A stretch of 64,000 nt of DNA from the NCBI GenBank assembly GCA_944326605.1, contig CALVEM010000004.1, positions 95,427 through 159,426 of the forward strand. The letters run 5' to 3'. Under the pieces are notes generated by a model that searched no databases, had not been told where the DNA came from, and was given only the letters and a program-made list of their open reading frames with translations. The translations under genes were made by a program, and so were the position numbers. This DNA is from Candidatus Gastranaerophilales bacterium (GTDB taxonomy: Bacteria; Cyanobacteriota; Vampirovibrionia; Gastranaerophilales; Gastranaerophilaceae). How positions within the stretch are numbered: position 1 is the first letter of the stretch; each line of letters opens with the position of its first letter. Of the stretch, positions 37,296-45,852 are shown piece after piece.

Positions 37296-37495
37296 TGACA
37301 GAAAAAGACTATGCACTTTATGGAACAAAAGTTTTGAATTTAAAAACACAAGAAATCGGGTTGCTGATTTGTATTTGGAAAAACAAGTTTGCCGATGCAG
37401 AGATAGATTATGCGACTTGTGTTGATAAACAAGGCAAAAGATACAATATAGAGCTTGATAACATAAGAGGATTTGAAGATGATTTTGAAAAATAA
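37292..37495 (+). CDS. Small hypothetical protein 2 of a three-gene cluster
   Basis: 67 residues; GTKVLNLKTQEIGLLICIWKNKF suggests a small beta-barrel. Overlaps both neighbours, showing a translationally coupled set. No family recognised. Such chains of tiny coupled genes are typical of phage or mobile-element DNA. Confidence 0.6.
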   Translation: MMTEKDYALYGTKVLNLKTQEIGLLICIWKNKFADAEIDYATCVDKQGKRYNIELDNIRGFEDDFEK

Positions 37496-37712
37496 ACTAA
37501 CAAGAGAAACCTTAGAAATAACATATCCTGAATTTAGAAAAAGGTTTGCAAAAGAAATTAGGACTGCTTTTGAAAGTTATCGCAGAACACAGTTAAATAA
37601 GTATCCTTATAACTTTAAAGATGATAACTCTATGGAATACAATTTCTACTTCCAATTACAATGGAATTTTAATCACTTTGGAAATTCTACTTGGTATATT
37701 GAAAAGCTATAG
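37479..37712 (+). CDS. Small hypothetical protein 3 of a three-gene cluster
   Basis: 77 residues from the ATG with GAGGA 8 nt upstream (an earlier TTG is less likely). Aromatic- and Arg-rich: YPEFRKRFAKEIRTAFESYRRTQLNKYPYNF...YFQLQWNFNHFG. No family recognised. Ends 4 bp from the convergent DUF1804-like gene. Confidence 0.6.
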   Translation: MILKNKLTRETLEITYPEFRKRFAKEIRTAFESYRRTQLNKYPYNFKDDNSMEYNFYFQLQWNFNHFGNSTWYIEKL

Positions 37713-37716
37713 ATAA

Positions 37717-38130
37717 TTAATCACTATCCGTCAAATTATCCACAATTTTATCAATAATGTCTTTATCTATATTTGTCCTTTTTTCTATTGTTCGAATAAA
37801 ACTTTCAATATTCATCGGTTCTTTTTCTTTTCTTACAACACTTTCAAGTAAGTTTGTAAATTTATATATTCTTGAAGGCTCTATGTTGTGATTATTCTGT
37901 AGATCAACATTAAAACTTTGAAGCATATATTTGGCTTGCATAAACGTATCTTCTTTGGAAAGACTAAAATGTTCAATAAATTCTTTTCTTTTACCAGACC
38001 AATCTCCCTCTTTTTTCCAACGTTTTATAGTTCTTTCGTGTACTCCTATTCTTCTTGCAATTTCAGCAACTGTAATAAATTTTTCAACATACATATTTTT
38101 TGCAATAGCATAATACTTATCTTTTTTCAC
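37717..38130 (-). CDS. Phage-type HTH protein, DUF1804/small-terminase-like
   Basis: 137 residues. N-terminal helix-turn-helix (AKNMYVEKFITVAEIARRIGVHERTIKRWKKEGDW) matches the DUF1804 and small-terminase start found in Mu-like phages. The C-terminal half is helical (SRIYKFTNLLESVVRKEKEPMN). It follows the second transposase by 9 bp on the same strand. No large terminase or structural gene is present, so packaging is not its role here unless this is a phage relic. Confidence 0.65.
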   Translation of the reverse strand: MKKDKYYAIAKNMYVEKFITVAEIARRIGVHERTIKRWKKEGDWSGKRKEFIEHFSLSKEDTFMQAKYMLQSFNVDLQNNHNIEPSRIYKFTNLLESVVRKEKEPMNIESFIRTIEKRTNIDKDIIDKIVDNLTDSD

Positions 38131-38139
38131 TTTTTCCTC

Positions 38140-40089
38140 TTAGTTAATATACTTTTTATTTCGTTCTGCTAATATTTTATCGGTTTCATAAAGGTATAAG
38201 GTTTCTTTTGGTTTAGGTTCTTCTTGCAAAAATATTGATAAATCAAATTTTCCAAAATCATCTTGCTCTTTCTTTTTCCTTACTGCTTTATCCATATTTG
38301 TATTTGCAATCTTTGAAACTTTAACATCTGTATTTAAATCTTTTTGGGCACTGTTATAAGCAGCTTTGTAATTTTCATATTGTTCTTCAGGAGATATTGT
38401 AAGAGTTTGTTTAATATAAGCCTTGGCGACTTTGCTATTGCGTTTTTTAATAGACATAGCCTCTTTAAACTCTTCTTTAGATACTTTATCTGCATGTAAT
38501 GCAGCAACAGCTTTTACAGCATTCACTGTTCCTATAAATTCATCATTATCGCATCTGAATGCCCAAGCTTTTTTGTAATCTTCTATATCTCTGCGTAAAT
38601 ATACTCTCAAGCCCATTTTTGAAATCATCCAATCAGCCCAATAAGTTATCCCAAGAGTTGTATCTTTTATTCCGTTTCTTCTGATTGTAAAATCTTTTGA
38701 AGTTCTCATACAAAATAGTTTTAGAGCATCTTTTGTAGTTGTAATTTTTTCTTTAAATTCAGAATAGAAAAGTTCATCCGGACATAACCCGTTTAAAGTT
38801 TTTCCTTGAGAAGGTCTTTTATTTAAAATATCTAAAATATATTTATCAAAAAGGAGTTTGAAATCTTTAAATTTCATAATTTTTCCGGATTTAATTTCTT
38901 TTGCGAGCTTTTGAGGTCTTTCGACAACATTACCCCCTCTATAACCTATAAAATGTTTTGAAAGGATTTCCTTTATCTTCAAAAAATCCCTTTCAACAGG
39001 TTTAGTCTGAGCATTATAAGGCAGAGCAAAATGGACTTCTATATCCAATTCTGCCAACATAGACTGAGTTTTTGTTTTGTTGGTTGAAATTTTTATACTT
39101 CGACGACCACCTGCAAAATCCATTGAACGGTAATCTTTACCATTATCAATGATAACATCTTTAGGCAGTCCATACTTTTCAGCAGCATAGTAAAAAGATT
39201 GGAAAATATAATCAGAATTTGGATTTCCTGTTTGTAAAATCCAACCGAGCCATTTTCCTGATTTATAATCACGCCACACTGTAACCCAAGGAAAAACAAC
39301 TTTATTATCTGAATCAAAACAGGCAACATCAATTTGAGCGTGATCTGATACCCAGACCTCATTACATAAAATATTTGAATAATCTCTTTCTATATATCCG
39401 CCATATTTTCTATTCCAAGCTGTTTCGCCCATTCGTGCAAGATAAATACTTTGTTTTGGAATTTCTTTATCTAATCGCCGTTTAAAAGCCATATAACTTG
39501 GAAATGTTTCTCTTTTTGCATCAAACATTCTGATGGCATAACCAAGAGTTAAATCCCAACAAGTTCTTATAGATGGTGCTCCTTCAACTAAATACAAATT
39601 TTTAAAGTACTCAAAGAAATTATCAGGAACAGTGGAGCCTGATAAATGTTTGCCGTGCTGTGATAACAAGCCGCTCAATCCATACCGAAAGAATCTTCTT
39701 CGCATTTTTATAACAGAAGAATAGGATGTGTTTAACCACTTTTCATGTTCTAAATTCCACTTATCTATAAAATCTTTTAAAGCCTCTCCCCTTAATCCTT
39801 TTGATGCATTTATTATTGGTAAATATTTTTCAGCCTGTGCTTTTGCCCAATCAGGAGCTTCTGAATATTTAGTATTTATAACATCTTCTTTAAGATACTT
39901 ATCTTGTGCAAAATCAGGCAAAGATTTTAAAAGAAGAAAGTAATGAGTTCTTTTTCCTCGTCTGATAATTTTAAAAGTATAGTAACCTCTCCTACATTGC
40001 TTTTTAAGAGTTTGGATGCTAAGTCCTAAAATTTCAGCAGATTTTTCTATATCTAACCATATATTTGTTTTGTCTTTATTTTCTTTCAT
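38140..40089 (-). CDS. Mu/TnsB-like DDE transposase, second copy (diverged)
   Basis: 649 residues from the ATG with AAGGA 6 nt upstream. N-terminal Mu-type DNA-binding helix-turn-helix (IEKSAEILGLSIQTLKKQCRRGYYTFK) and linker. RNase H-like core: EVWVSDHAQIDVACFD (first Asp), PKDVIIDNGKDYRS (second Asp), PYNAQTKPVERDFLKIKE (Glu). A C-terminal Mu-type barrel and a basic tail follow. It differs widely from the first transposase, so this is not a recent duplication. All catalytic residues are kept, so both may be active. Confidence 0.88.
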   Translation of the reverse strand: MKENKDKTNIWLDIEKSAEILGLSIQTLKKQCRRGYYTFKIIRRGKRTHYFLLLKSLPDFAQDKYLKEDVINTKYSEAPDWAKAQAEKYLPIINASKGLRGEALKDFIDKWNLEHEKWLNTSYSSVIKMRRRFFRYGLSGLLSQHGKHLSGSTVPDNFFEYFKNLYLVEGAPSIRTCWDLTLGYAIRMFDAKRETFPSYMAFKRRLDKEIPKQSIYLARMGETAWNRKYGGYIERDYSNILCNEVWVSDHAQIDVACFDSDNKVVFPWVTVWRDYKSGKWLGWILQTGNPNSDYIFQSFYYAAEKYGLPKDVIIDNGKDYRSMDFAGGRRSIKISTNKTKTQSMLAELDIEVHFALPYNAQTKPVERDFLKIKEILSKHFIGYRGGNVVERPQKLAKEIKSGKIMKFKDFKLLFDKYILDILNKRPSQGKTLNGLCPDELFYSEFKEKITTTKDALKLFCMRTSKDFTIRRNGIKDTTLGITYWADWMISKMGLRVYLRRDIEDYKKAWAFRCDNDEFIGTVNAVKAVAALHADKVSKEEFKEAMSIKKRNSKVAKAYIKQTLTISPEEQYENYKAAYNSAQKDLNTDVKVSKIANTNMDKAVRKKKEQDDFGKFDLSIFLQEEPKPKETLYLYETDKILAERNKKYIN

Positions 40090-40390
40090 AAATATCCTTA
40101 TTTTAGCGTTATTAAAATCTCTTTTAAAGCCCACTTAACATTCCGACATAAAATTTGTGACAATTTTAAAAGCTAAAATGCAGTAATAATAAGATTTTTT
40201 AAAAATGCTATTTTTACAATATTCACCTCAAACACTTTATCTATCTGCTTTATAAAAAAGACAAATATTTGTCCTGTTTTTTACGAAGAAATATGAAGTG
40301 GTCTTGACGAAATTTGTATTTGTATATAATAGCTACCAAATTTTATTATATTTACTTCTACAGAATAATAAATAGGTAACATTTTGTGGT

Positions 40391-40406
40391 CGGGGAAATT
40401 TCCCCG
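40391..40406. other. Perfect 16-bp palindrome in the gap between the transposase genes
   Basis: CGGGGAAATTTCCCCG stands out in an AT-rich 400-bp gap (40135-40540). Upstream on the plus strand lies TTGACG plus TATAAT separated by about 15 nt (about 40309-40335), a possible promoter directed against the gene on the right. No open frame is supported in this gap. It may be a protein-binding site of the element. Confidence 0.4.
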
Positions 40407-40540
40407 CAGGTAAGCTTCAAAATCCACTCTATACTTAAAAAAATATTTTCAAGAAATAAGTATAAACACTCCAAAATACTCGTTGTCAAAGGAATACAAC
40501 CCAAAAATAAAATCGGGGAAAAGTTTATGAAGTTCTATTA

Positions 40541-41206
40541 CTAAAATCCGGCTAATAGTTTTAAGTCATAATACAAATCCTTAAACTCTCTTTTTCTTCG
40601 CCATAAGGTTTCTGCTATTTTATAGTTCAAATTAGTAGCCATTTTATTATGTGTTAAATTTCTTGAAAGATAGCAATAAATAGTTGTAAACTTTGCTTTT
40701 TGGTCTTTAGAAAAGGTTTTATCCTCAGATGATTTTAAAAGATTTTCAGATACAAAAATTTGATTGCAGTATAAGTATAAATATACTTCTTGATTAAAAA
40801 ACTTTCTATGACGTGCTTTTTGTGGAGATTTTAAATAGTAAAAATCTAATTTTTGTTTTTGCTTTTGGTAAATTAAAGTTCTGAATATTGTATAAAAGCT
40901 TTGAATTTGGTTTTCACCAATATTTGCAATATTAGATGCTTTTATCGAATTTATGTTTTCACAAAAACACCTTAATACAATATCATTTATTATTGCAGGG
41001 TATGTTTTAAATATAGAATATTTTTGAACTGAAAGTTTACTTTTTTGAAACAAATATTCATTTTCTTGCTTTATTAATTTATTTTCATCAACAAATTTTG
41101 ACAATATCGGCAAAAGTTCTGCTTTAGGGATTTCTGATAAAATTTCTAATTTTTCAAGCGTAAATTTGTTGAGCCTTTTGCAAAGTTTCAATATTTGATC
41201 TTCCAT
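40541..41206 (-). CDS. Winged-helix protein of the Mu-like module, function unknown
   Basis: 221 residues. The N-terminal 50 residues (LCKRLNKFTLEKLEILSEIPKAELLPILSKFVDENKLIKQENEYLFQ) look like a winged helix. The rest is helical and basic, with FFNQEVYLYLYCNQIFVSENLL and a C-terminal NLTHNKMATNLNYKIAETLWRRKREF. I do not recognise the family. It is not obviously TniQ. Its start overlaps the ATPase gene by 53 bp. Position after A- and B-type genes suggests an accessory or target-selection protein. Confidence 0.7.
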   Translation of the reverse strand: MEDQILKLCKRLNKFTLEKLEILSEIPKAELLPILSKFVDENKLIKQENEYLFQKSKLSVQKYSIFKTYPAIINDIVLRCFCENINSIKASNIANIGENQIQSFYTIFRTLIYQKQKQKLDFYYLKSPQKARHRKFFNQEVYLYLYCNQIFVSENLLKSSEDKTFSKDQKAKFTTIYCYLSRNLTHNKMATNLNYKIAETLWRRKREFKDLYYDLKLLAGF

Positions 41207-41882
41207 ATAATAATTTCCTTAAAATATTTTCATCAATCTGTTTTAATTGATTTGTAATCGCAAGTTTTTCTATTTTATTTATCAATTTAACAATTTGTCT
41301 AAATTGGTTAACTCTTGTTGCAAGATATTCTATACCATCAGGTGTAAAAGGGATTTGCGTTAATTCATTCAAGATCTGTTTCACATCTTCAAAATCATAT
41401 CGTTCAAACTTAAATGACTTATAAATCCTGTCTATAATATGAGGATATCTTGAAAGTTTTTTATCAATGTTGCCCATTCCAACAAGCACTAAAGGACAAG
41501 AAGTTGTATCATACAAATCTCTCAGTGTTTCTATTGTATTTCTTTCAAGCAAGTAATCTACTTCGTCAATTATTATAGGTTTTGGATTTGCTTTAAGTTT
41601 CTTCTCTATTAAATTAAAAGTTTCCTGAATATGCCAAAACGGTTCTTCTCCTAATTCTTCTGCAATTTCAGATAACAGCCACCGACTTGTCATACCTTGG
41701 TTTGCTCTTACATATATGCAATCATTTTTAAAAGTCCACCACTTTATAGTTTCTGATTTTCCGAGTCCATATTCTCCATAAACAAGAATAATTTTAGGTA
41801 TATTATTAGGTAGTTGTTTTACCTCCTCCATTAATGATACAAAGTTTTTGACGTTCTTTGTTTTTACAAATACTTTATTCAT
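41154..41882 (-). CDS. MuB/TnsC-like AAA+ transposition ATPase
   Basis: 242 residues. Walker A VYGEYGLGKSETIKWW, Walker B KPIIIDEVDYLL, sensor I region CPLVLVGMGNIDKKLS and arginine-rich lid. In Mu and Tn7 relatives this ATPase forms filaments on target DNA and activates the transposase. The order transposase then ATPase, with a 2-bp gap and GGAG ribosome binding site, is the classic one. It is closer in size to MuB (about 310) than to TnsC. Confidence 0.85.
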   Translation of the reverse strand: MNKVFVKTKNVKNFVSLMEEVKQLPNNIPKIILVYGEYGLGKSETIKWWTFKNDCIYVRANQGMTSRWLLSEIAEELGEEPFWHIQETFNLIEKKLKANPKPIIIDEVDYLLERNTIETLRDLYDTTSCPLVLVGMGNIDKKLSRYPHIIDRIYKSFKFERYDFEDVKQILNELTQIPFTPDGIEYLATRVNQFRQIVKLINKIEKLAITNQLKQIDENILRKLLYGRSNIETLQKAQQIYA

Positions 41883-41884
41883 CT

Positions 41885-43906
41885 TTATACTCCTTCTTGG
41901 TCAAATACATTTTTTTCATTATGTTCGCAATCTGCGTATAAATTGGCATACTCATCACTATTTAAATACCCCTCAAGCCACTTTCTTTGTTCAGGATTGG
42001 TACAACCGTATTTCATTAACCATTCATATTTTTCATAATCAGCGTTAAATACTGGATCCTTCATTTGACGTTCCCGAAAGTTTAATTTGCGTTTTAATGG
42101 TGTTTTAGTCTGTTCAAATTTTTCAATTTCAATAACTTCTTCCTGTTCAATCTCTATAGCTTCTGCTTTTTCTTTAGGAAAATACTTTAAGAACTCTTTT
42201 TTAACTCTCTTAAATCTGCGTTGCTGTTTTTGTATTTGTTGCTTAAATTGTTCCATATCTTTTACTGTTCCTAAATGATTTGCCATTGGATGAACTTTTT
42301 CAACTTGTCTTGCGATACATAAAAATTCACCTTTTATTGAATACACAAGGACTTTTGAAAGGTCAAACAAACTGTATTTTATAAACACTTTTTCTCTTAA
42401 ATCCAATAAATAATCACTCCTATAATGCATTCCTAGAAACGTTATTCCATGTTTATTTATTGTCCTTGCCTCAGTTTTCATCATTAAATCATTTAAGATA
42501 TTCTTATCGATTTCTTGTTTTTGAACACTGTTTAAACATTGTTTAATTGATATTTGAGGAGCGTTCGGACAAGGTTTTGAATTATGGTAATCGAGCCAGC
42601 AATCTATAAATTTTATTGTCTCCTGAATTGTTGAAATATAGTTTTTTGTTAACTTATTATGCATCTCTCTATGCAATTTTTCTCCTCGTTTCATCCAAGC
42701 AGGTTTATTTTCAATACTTGTCCCTATATAACTTGTCATCATTTTTTCAAACTCTTCTTGAAATTCAAGAAAGAATCTTTCAATAACTTTTGCTCTTGCA
42801 TTATATGGTTTTGCAAAAACTGATTTTATTCCAAGTTTTGTATAAATCCCATTAAATCCCGCTTCGTCAAAATCTATATTTTGAAAATATTTTGCTTTAA
42901 AAGCTTTCCCGTTATCTTGATAAACTACCTTTGGAATCAGACCGAGATTTAAAATAGAATTTCTTAATGCACTTGCTATGCATTGAGTATTCTCACTCAT
43001 CATAATTTCATATCCGACTAATGCTGTTGATTTCCAATCTAAAAAGCCGACCAAAGTTGCTCTGGTCGGCTTTCCTGTAAATGGATTGATTATTTGAAAA
43101 TTAAGAACATGTCCGTCAGCTATCAAAACATCTCCTACTTCAATTTTAGAAATATCTCGTTCTATATACGGTTCAATTTTATCGTGATATGCTTTTTCAC
43201 CTTCTCTAAATAAAACCCACTTTGAATAATTGTTTTTCTTAAAATTCTCCGCAAATCTTCTGAATGTTAGATTACAAGGAATATTTTCATATCCTCGCTT
43301 TTCTAGAATATGTTTTGTTAAATTTATAGCTTTTCCGATACTAAATTTATTTGGGTGTAACAAATATTTCAAAAATATCTGTTTCATTTCCTCATTCAAA
43401 ATCGTATTATATTCACCTTGTTGATTAGTTTTACGTTTTCGTAGAAGCCCGTCCATTCCATAATTTTCAAACATCTTTACCCAACGATGGAGTGTACCTA
43501 TCGAAATTGAACCAACAAACTTATATATTTGTGGTAAATACATTCCACTGTTATATAAATCTAAAAATACTGAATCAGCCTCTTTTTTAGTCGAATATTT
43601 TTTACGAATATTATACAAGGCAGTTACTATATCCACTCGTGCAAGTGCTGTTAATCTTGCATTTTCGGACACAAAATTCACCTTATTTTCAAACGGAACA
43701 ATTGATGTTGTTTTTAATTCTTCTTCATCTAATCTATCTTGTATATCAGACTCTAATGAAGAATAAAGAATTTCATATGATTTTCCGCCTCTTACTTCAA
43801 TTTCTCTTGCAATATATTTACCTTGGTTAATTGCAAGTCTGATAGCACGGGTACTTTTTAAGCCTTTTAATTCTGCGATTTTGTTAATATTTATATATTC
43901 GTCCAT
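41885..43906 (-). CDS. Mu/TnsB-like DDE transposase, first copy
   Basis: 673 residues. N-terminal Mu-type DNA-binding region (INKIAELKGLKSTRAIRLAINQGKYIAREIEV), an HTH (SIGTLHRWVKMFENYGMDGLL) near residue 135, and the RNase H-like core: VGDVLIADGHVLNFQ (Asp), PKVVYQDNGKAFKAK (Asp), PYNARAKVIERFFLEFQEEF (Glu). Mu-type C-terminal beta-barrel and basic Glu-rich tail that probably contacts the ATPase. It is the outermost gene of the module, as expected next to an element end. Confidence 0.9.
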   Translation of the reverse strand: MDEYININKIAELKGLKSTRAIRLAINQGKYIAREIEVRGGKSYEILYSSLESDIQDRLDEEELKTTSIVPFENKVNFVSENARLTALARVDIVTALYNIRKKYSTKKEADSVFLDLYNSGMYLPQIYKFVGSISIGTLHRWVKMFENYGMDGLLRKRKTNQQGEYNTILNEEMKQIFLKYLLHPNKFSIGKAINLTKHILEKRGYENIPCNLTFRRFAENFKKNNYSKWVLFREGEKAYHDKIEPYIERDISKIEVGDVLIADGHVLNFQIINPFTGKPTRATLVGFLDWKSTALVGYEIMMSENTQCIASALRNSILNLGLIPKVVYQDNGKAFKAKYFQNIDFDEAGFNGIYTKLGIKSVFAKPYNARAKVIERFFLEFQEEFEKMMTSYIGTSIENKPAWMKRGEKLHREMHNKLTKNYISTIQETIKFIDCWLDYHNSKPCPNAPQISIKQCLNSVQKQEIDKNILNDLMMKTEARTINKHGITFLGMHYRSDYLLDLREKVFIKYSLFDLSKVLVYSIKGEFLCIARQVEKVHPMANHLGTVKDMEQFKQQIQKQQRRFKRVKKEFLKYFPKEKAEAIEIEQEEVIEIEKFEQTKTPLKRKLNFRERQMKDPVFNADYEKYEWLMKYGCTNPEQRKWLEGYLNSDEYANLYADCEHNEKNVFDQEGV

Positions 43907-43990
43907 ACATACAGATTAACTCTGAAGTCGGAAAGGTGTTTCTTTTTTCTTTCTTTTGTATCATTAGGACATAATTTTATTCAATATACG

Positions 43991-44030
43991 AACCGGACTT
44001 TATTTACTTAAAATGTCAAATATAATCGTT
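43991..44030. repeat. Island repeat copy R4
   Basis: A 31-bp stretch (43991-44021) is identical to 46211-46241 in the same orientation, followed after a 2-nt insertion by AATCGTT in both. The pair brackets a 2.2-kb cassette of four genes. Just upstream, AAGGTGTTTCTT (43933-43944) is the exact reverse complement of AAGAAACACCTT at 24935-24946 near the island's left edge. Confidence 0.85.
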
Positions 44031-44060
44031 GTATGTGTACAGATAAAAATACAAAAGATA

Positions 44061-44393
44061 TTAATTATTATTAGGTTTAGAATCAATATCAGTAGCTTCT
44101 ATTTTGAAGATTACCGGTCTTAATCCATCGTTGCAACTTACAATAGCAACTCCTTTTTCTTTAATCCAATCTCCATAATAAAAAACATCTTCAATTCCGT
44201 GAGAAAGTGCAAATACATATTGATAAATAGCTTTCCACGCTTCATTACAAAATCCTTCGGGACATTCCCAATCTGCGTAAAATTCTTGTCCTTCTTTTAA
44301 CATTGGACAAGCTGTTAAACCATCTACACCATATTGTTGTGAAAGTTCTTTATCAAAGTGCTTTTTCAAAACAGTAATTTTGCATTTTTTAAT
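44061..44393 (-). CDS. TIGR04076 family protein, probable ATT start
   Basis: 110 residues when started at ATT (44393). The family normally begins with KKxKITVL, and here KKCKITVLKKHF precedes the first TTG (44369). AAGGAG lies 9 nt before the ATT and no ATG, GTG or TTG fits. The body has ACPMLKEGQEF, CPEGFCNEAWKAIYQYVFALSHG, VSCNDGLRPVIFKIE, typical of TIGR04076, a small cysteine-containing family of unknown function. It may be redox-related given its flavodoxin neighbour. Confidence 0.75.
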   Translation of the reverse strand: MKKCKITVLKKHFDKELSQQYGVDGLTACPMLKEGQEFYADWECPEGFCNEAWKAIYQYVFALSHGIEDVFYYGDWIKEKGVAIVSCNDGLRPVIFKIEATDIDSKPNNN

Positions 44394-44643
44394 ATTACTA
44401 TACTCCTTAATAGGATATTATATTAAAAATTTCTATTTTTTACACTTAATTTAGAAATGTTAACTTTATTTATTTGAGAATAAATATTTGATTAATTCTC
44501 CTTAAATATACACAGTGAACTTTTCCAGTTTATAAAAATCACTTCTGACCCAAAATTAAATTTCAAATAATCATTTTATTCGAAGAAATAATCTAATTCA
44601 AAAGGTAGCATCTTACAAACTGTAAAGTAAAATGTGAAAACTA

Positions 44644-44677
44644 AAAATTCCACGGGCTATTAATTCCGTGGAATTTT
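44644..44677. terminator. Bidirectional hairpin terminator
   Basis: A 12-bp perfect stem AAAATTCCACGG/CCGTGGAATTTT with a 10-nt loop. On the minus strand it is followed by TTTTAG and lies about 60 bp beyond the flavodoxin gene stop, so it likely ends that operon. The rest of the 44394-44735 gap is AT-rich and holds no gene I can support. Confidence 0.7.
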
Positions 44678-44735
44678 CAATATCTGAATACGCAAGGCAC
44701 TTATATCTTTGCTTTTAGACTTAATGCATCATATC

Positions 44736-45368
44736 TTATTTTATAAAATTTGTGTAAATATAATTTTCAATATTTGGTAAATCGTGATTAGATTTAATAT
44801 AAAATTCTTTCATTTCTAAAAACCAAGCCATATTTGTACCTAATATTCTCATAGTCTGCAGACCTTCTTCATCTTTTTTAACATCTTCAGGCGTCCAACC
44901 ATGAACCATATTCCAATATCTTGAAGATATAATAGGCATTTCTGACACTAAAAAATATTTATTTAATTGGTCTAAAGTTGCAGTTGTTCCTGCACGTCTT
45001 GCAGAAATTATTGCTGCACCGGGTTTAAGATAAAACCTCTTTTTATTGCTCAAAGAATCTGCAAAAAAGGCTCTATCTAAAAAAGGTACAATTATACCGC
45101 TGGCACTTGCATAGTGAACAGGAGAACCAAAAATAAATCCATCAGCATTTTCAGCTTTATCAAGGAATTCATTCACTTTATCGTTAATAACACATTTGCC
45201 TAATTTTGCACAAGCTCTGCAATCTCGGCAAGGAGAAATTGCATTTGTTCCAATATAAAATATTTCAGTTTCAATATTTTTTTGATTTAATACATTTGCG
45301 ACTTCACATAAAGCAGTATAAGTACAGCCCTGTTTATGTGGTGAACCATTTAGTAAAAGAACTTTCAT
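44736..45368 (-). CDS. Flavodoxin-fold NAD(P)H-dependent FMN oxidoreductase
   Basis: 210 residues. FMN phosphate loop LLNGSPHKQGCTYTAL, CRDCRACAKLGKC cysteines, GFIFGSPVHYASASG, and the late GAAIISARRAGTTATLDQL typical of iron-sulfur-flavoprotein-like reductases. The same family as the broken gene at 22445, here intact. The ATG has GGAGAG 5 nt upstream; a GTG one codon earlier overlaps the preceding stop. Second gene after the NTF2-like protein; probably repressed by the divergent HxlR. Confidence 0.9.
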   Translation of the reverse strand: MKVLLLNGSPHKQGCTYTALCEVANVLNQKNIETEIFYIGTNAISPCRDCRACAKLGKCVINDKVNEFLDKAENADGFIFGSPVHYASASGIIVPFLDRAFFADSLSNKKRFYLKPGAAIISARRAGTTATLDQLNKYFLVSEMPIISSRYWNMVHGWTPEDVKKDEEGLQTMRILGTNMAWFLEMKEFYIKSNHDLPNIENYIYTNFIK

Positions 45369-45370
45369 CA

Positions 45371-45751
45371 CTACTCTCCATAAGATAATGTATCATAAAC
45401 TTTTGCAACAATTTTCCAATCACCGTTAATCTTATTCATAATTAATAAATCTGTGAATTTATACCCGTGCCAATTATCTTCAATAACCCTCACTACCGCA
45501 ATGGTTTTTTCTAATGTAATAACATCCACTCTTGTGACATAATCATCTGTGCAAGCCCCCATTTTATCTATAGTATCGTAGAAAAGTTGAATTGAACCTG
45601 ATTGATATTCTTTTTCATTTAATTGACCATAGAAGCTTGCCTTTTCATAAAAATAAGGTTTTACAATTTCACTATTACCATTTTTAACAGCTTCAATAAA
45701 TTTTCTTGCTAAATTCTCAACTGTGTTGAATTCTTCTATTTGTTCTCTCAT
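45371..45751 (-). CDS. NTF2-like / lumazine-binding-fold protein
   Basis: 126 residues with the cone-shaped alpha+beta NTF2 pattern: ENLARKFIEAVKNGNSEIVKPYF, then FYDTIDKM and ending WHGYKFTDLLIMNKINGDWKIVAKVYD. Such proteins bind small hydrophobic ligands or act as steroid-isomerase-like enzymes. Overlapping stop/start with the flavodoxin gene implies joint function. Substrate unknown. Start 30-100 bp from the divergent HxlR gene. Confidence 0.8.
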   Translation of the reverse strand: MREQIEEFNTVENLARKFIEAVKNGNSEIVKPYFYEKASFYGQLNEKEYQSGSIQLFYDTIDKMGACTDDYVTRVDVITLEKTIAVVRVIEDNWHGYKFTDLLIMNKINGDWKIVAKVYDTLSYGE

Positions 45752-45852
45752 ATAATCCCCCTTTACTTTTTACAAGAAGCATGATAAACTTTAGCGGTAA
45801 TTTATTCAAGTACGGATATTTAGGTAACCTACTTACTTTAAAGGAACCATTT

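Noticed and set aside
37717..43906. Complete Mu-like prophage
   Set aside because: No portal, capsid, tail, large terminase or lysis gene occurs in the region; only transposition-type genes and one DUF1804-like protein.
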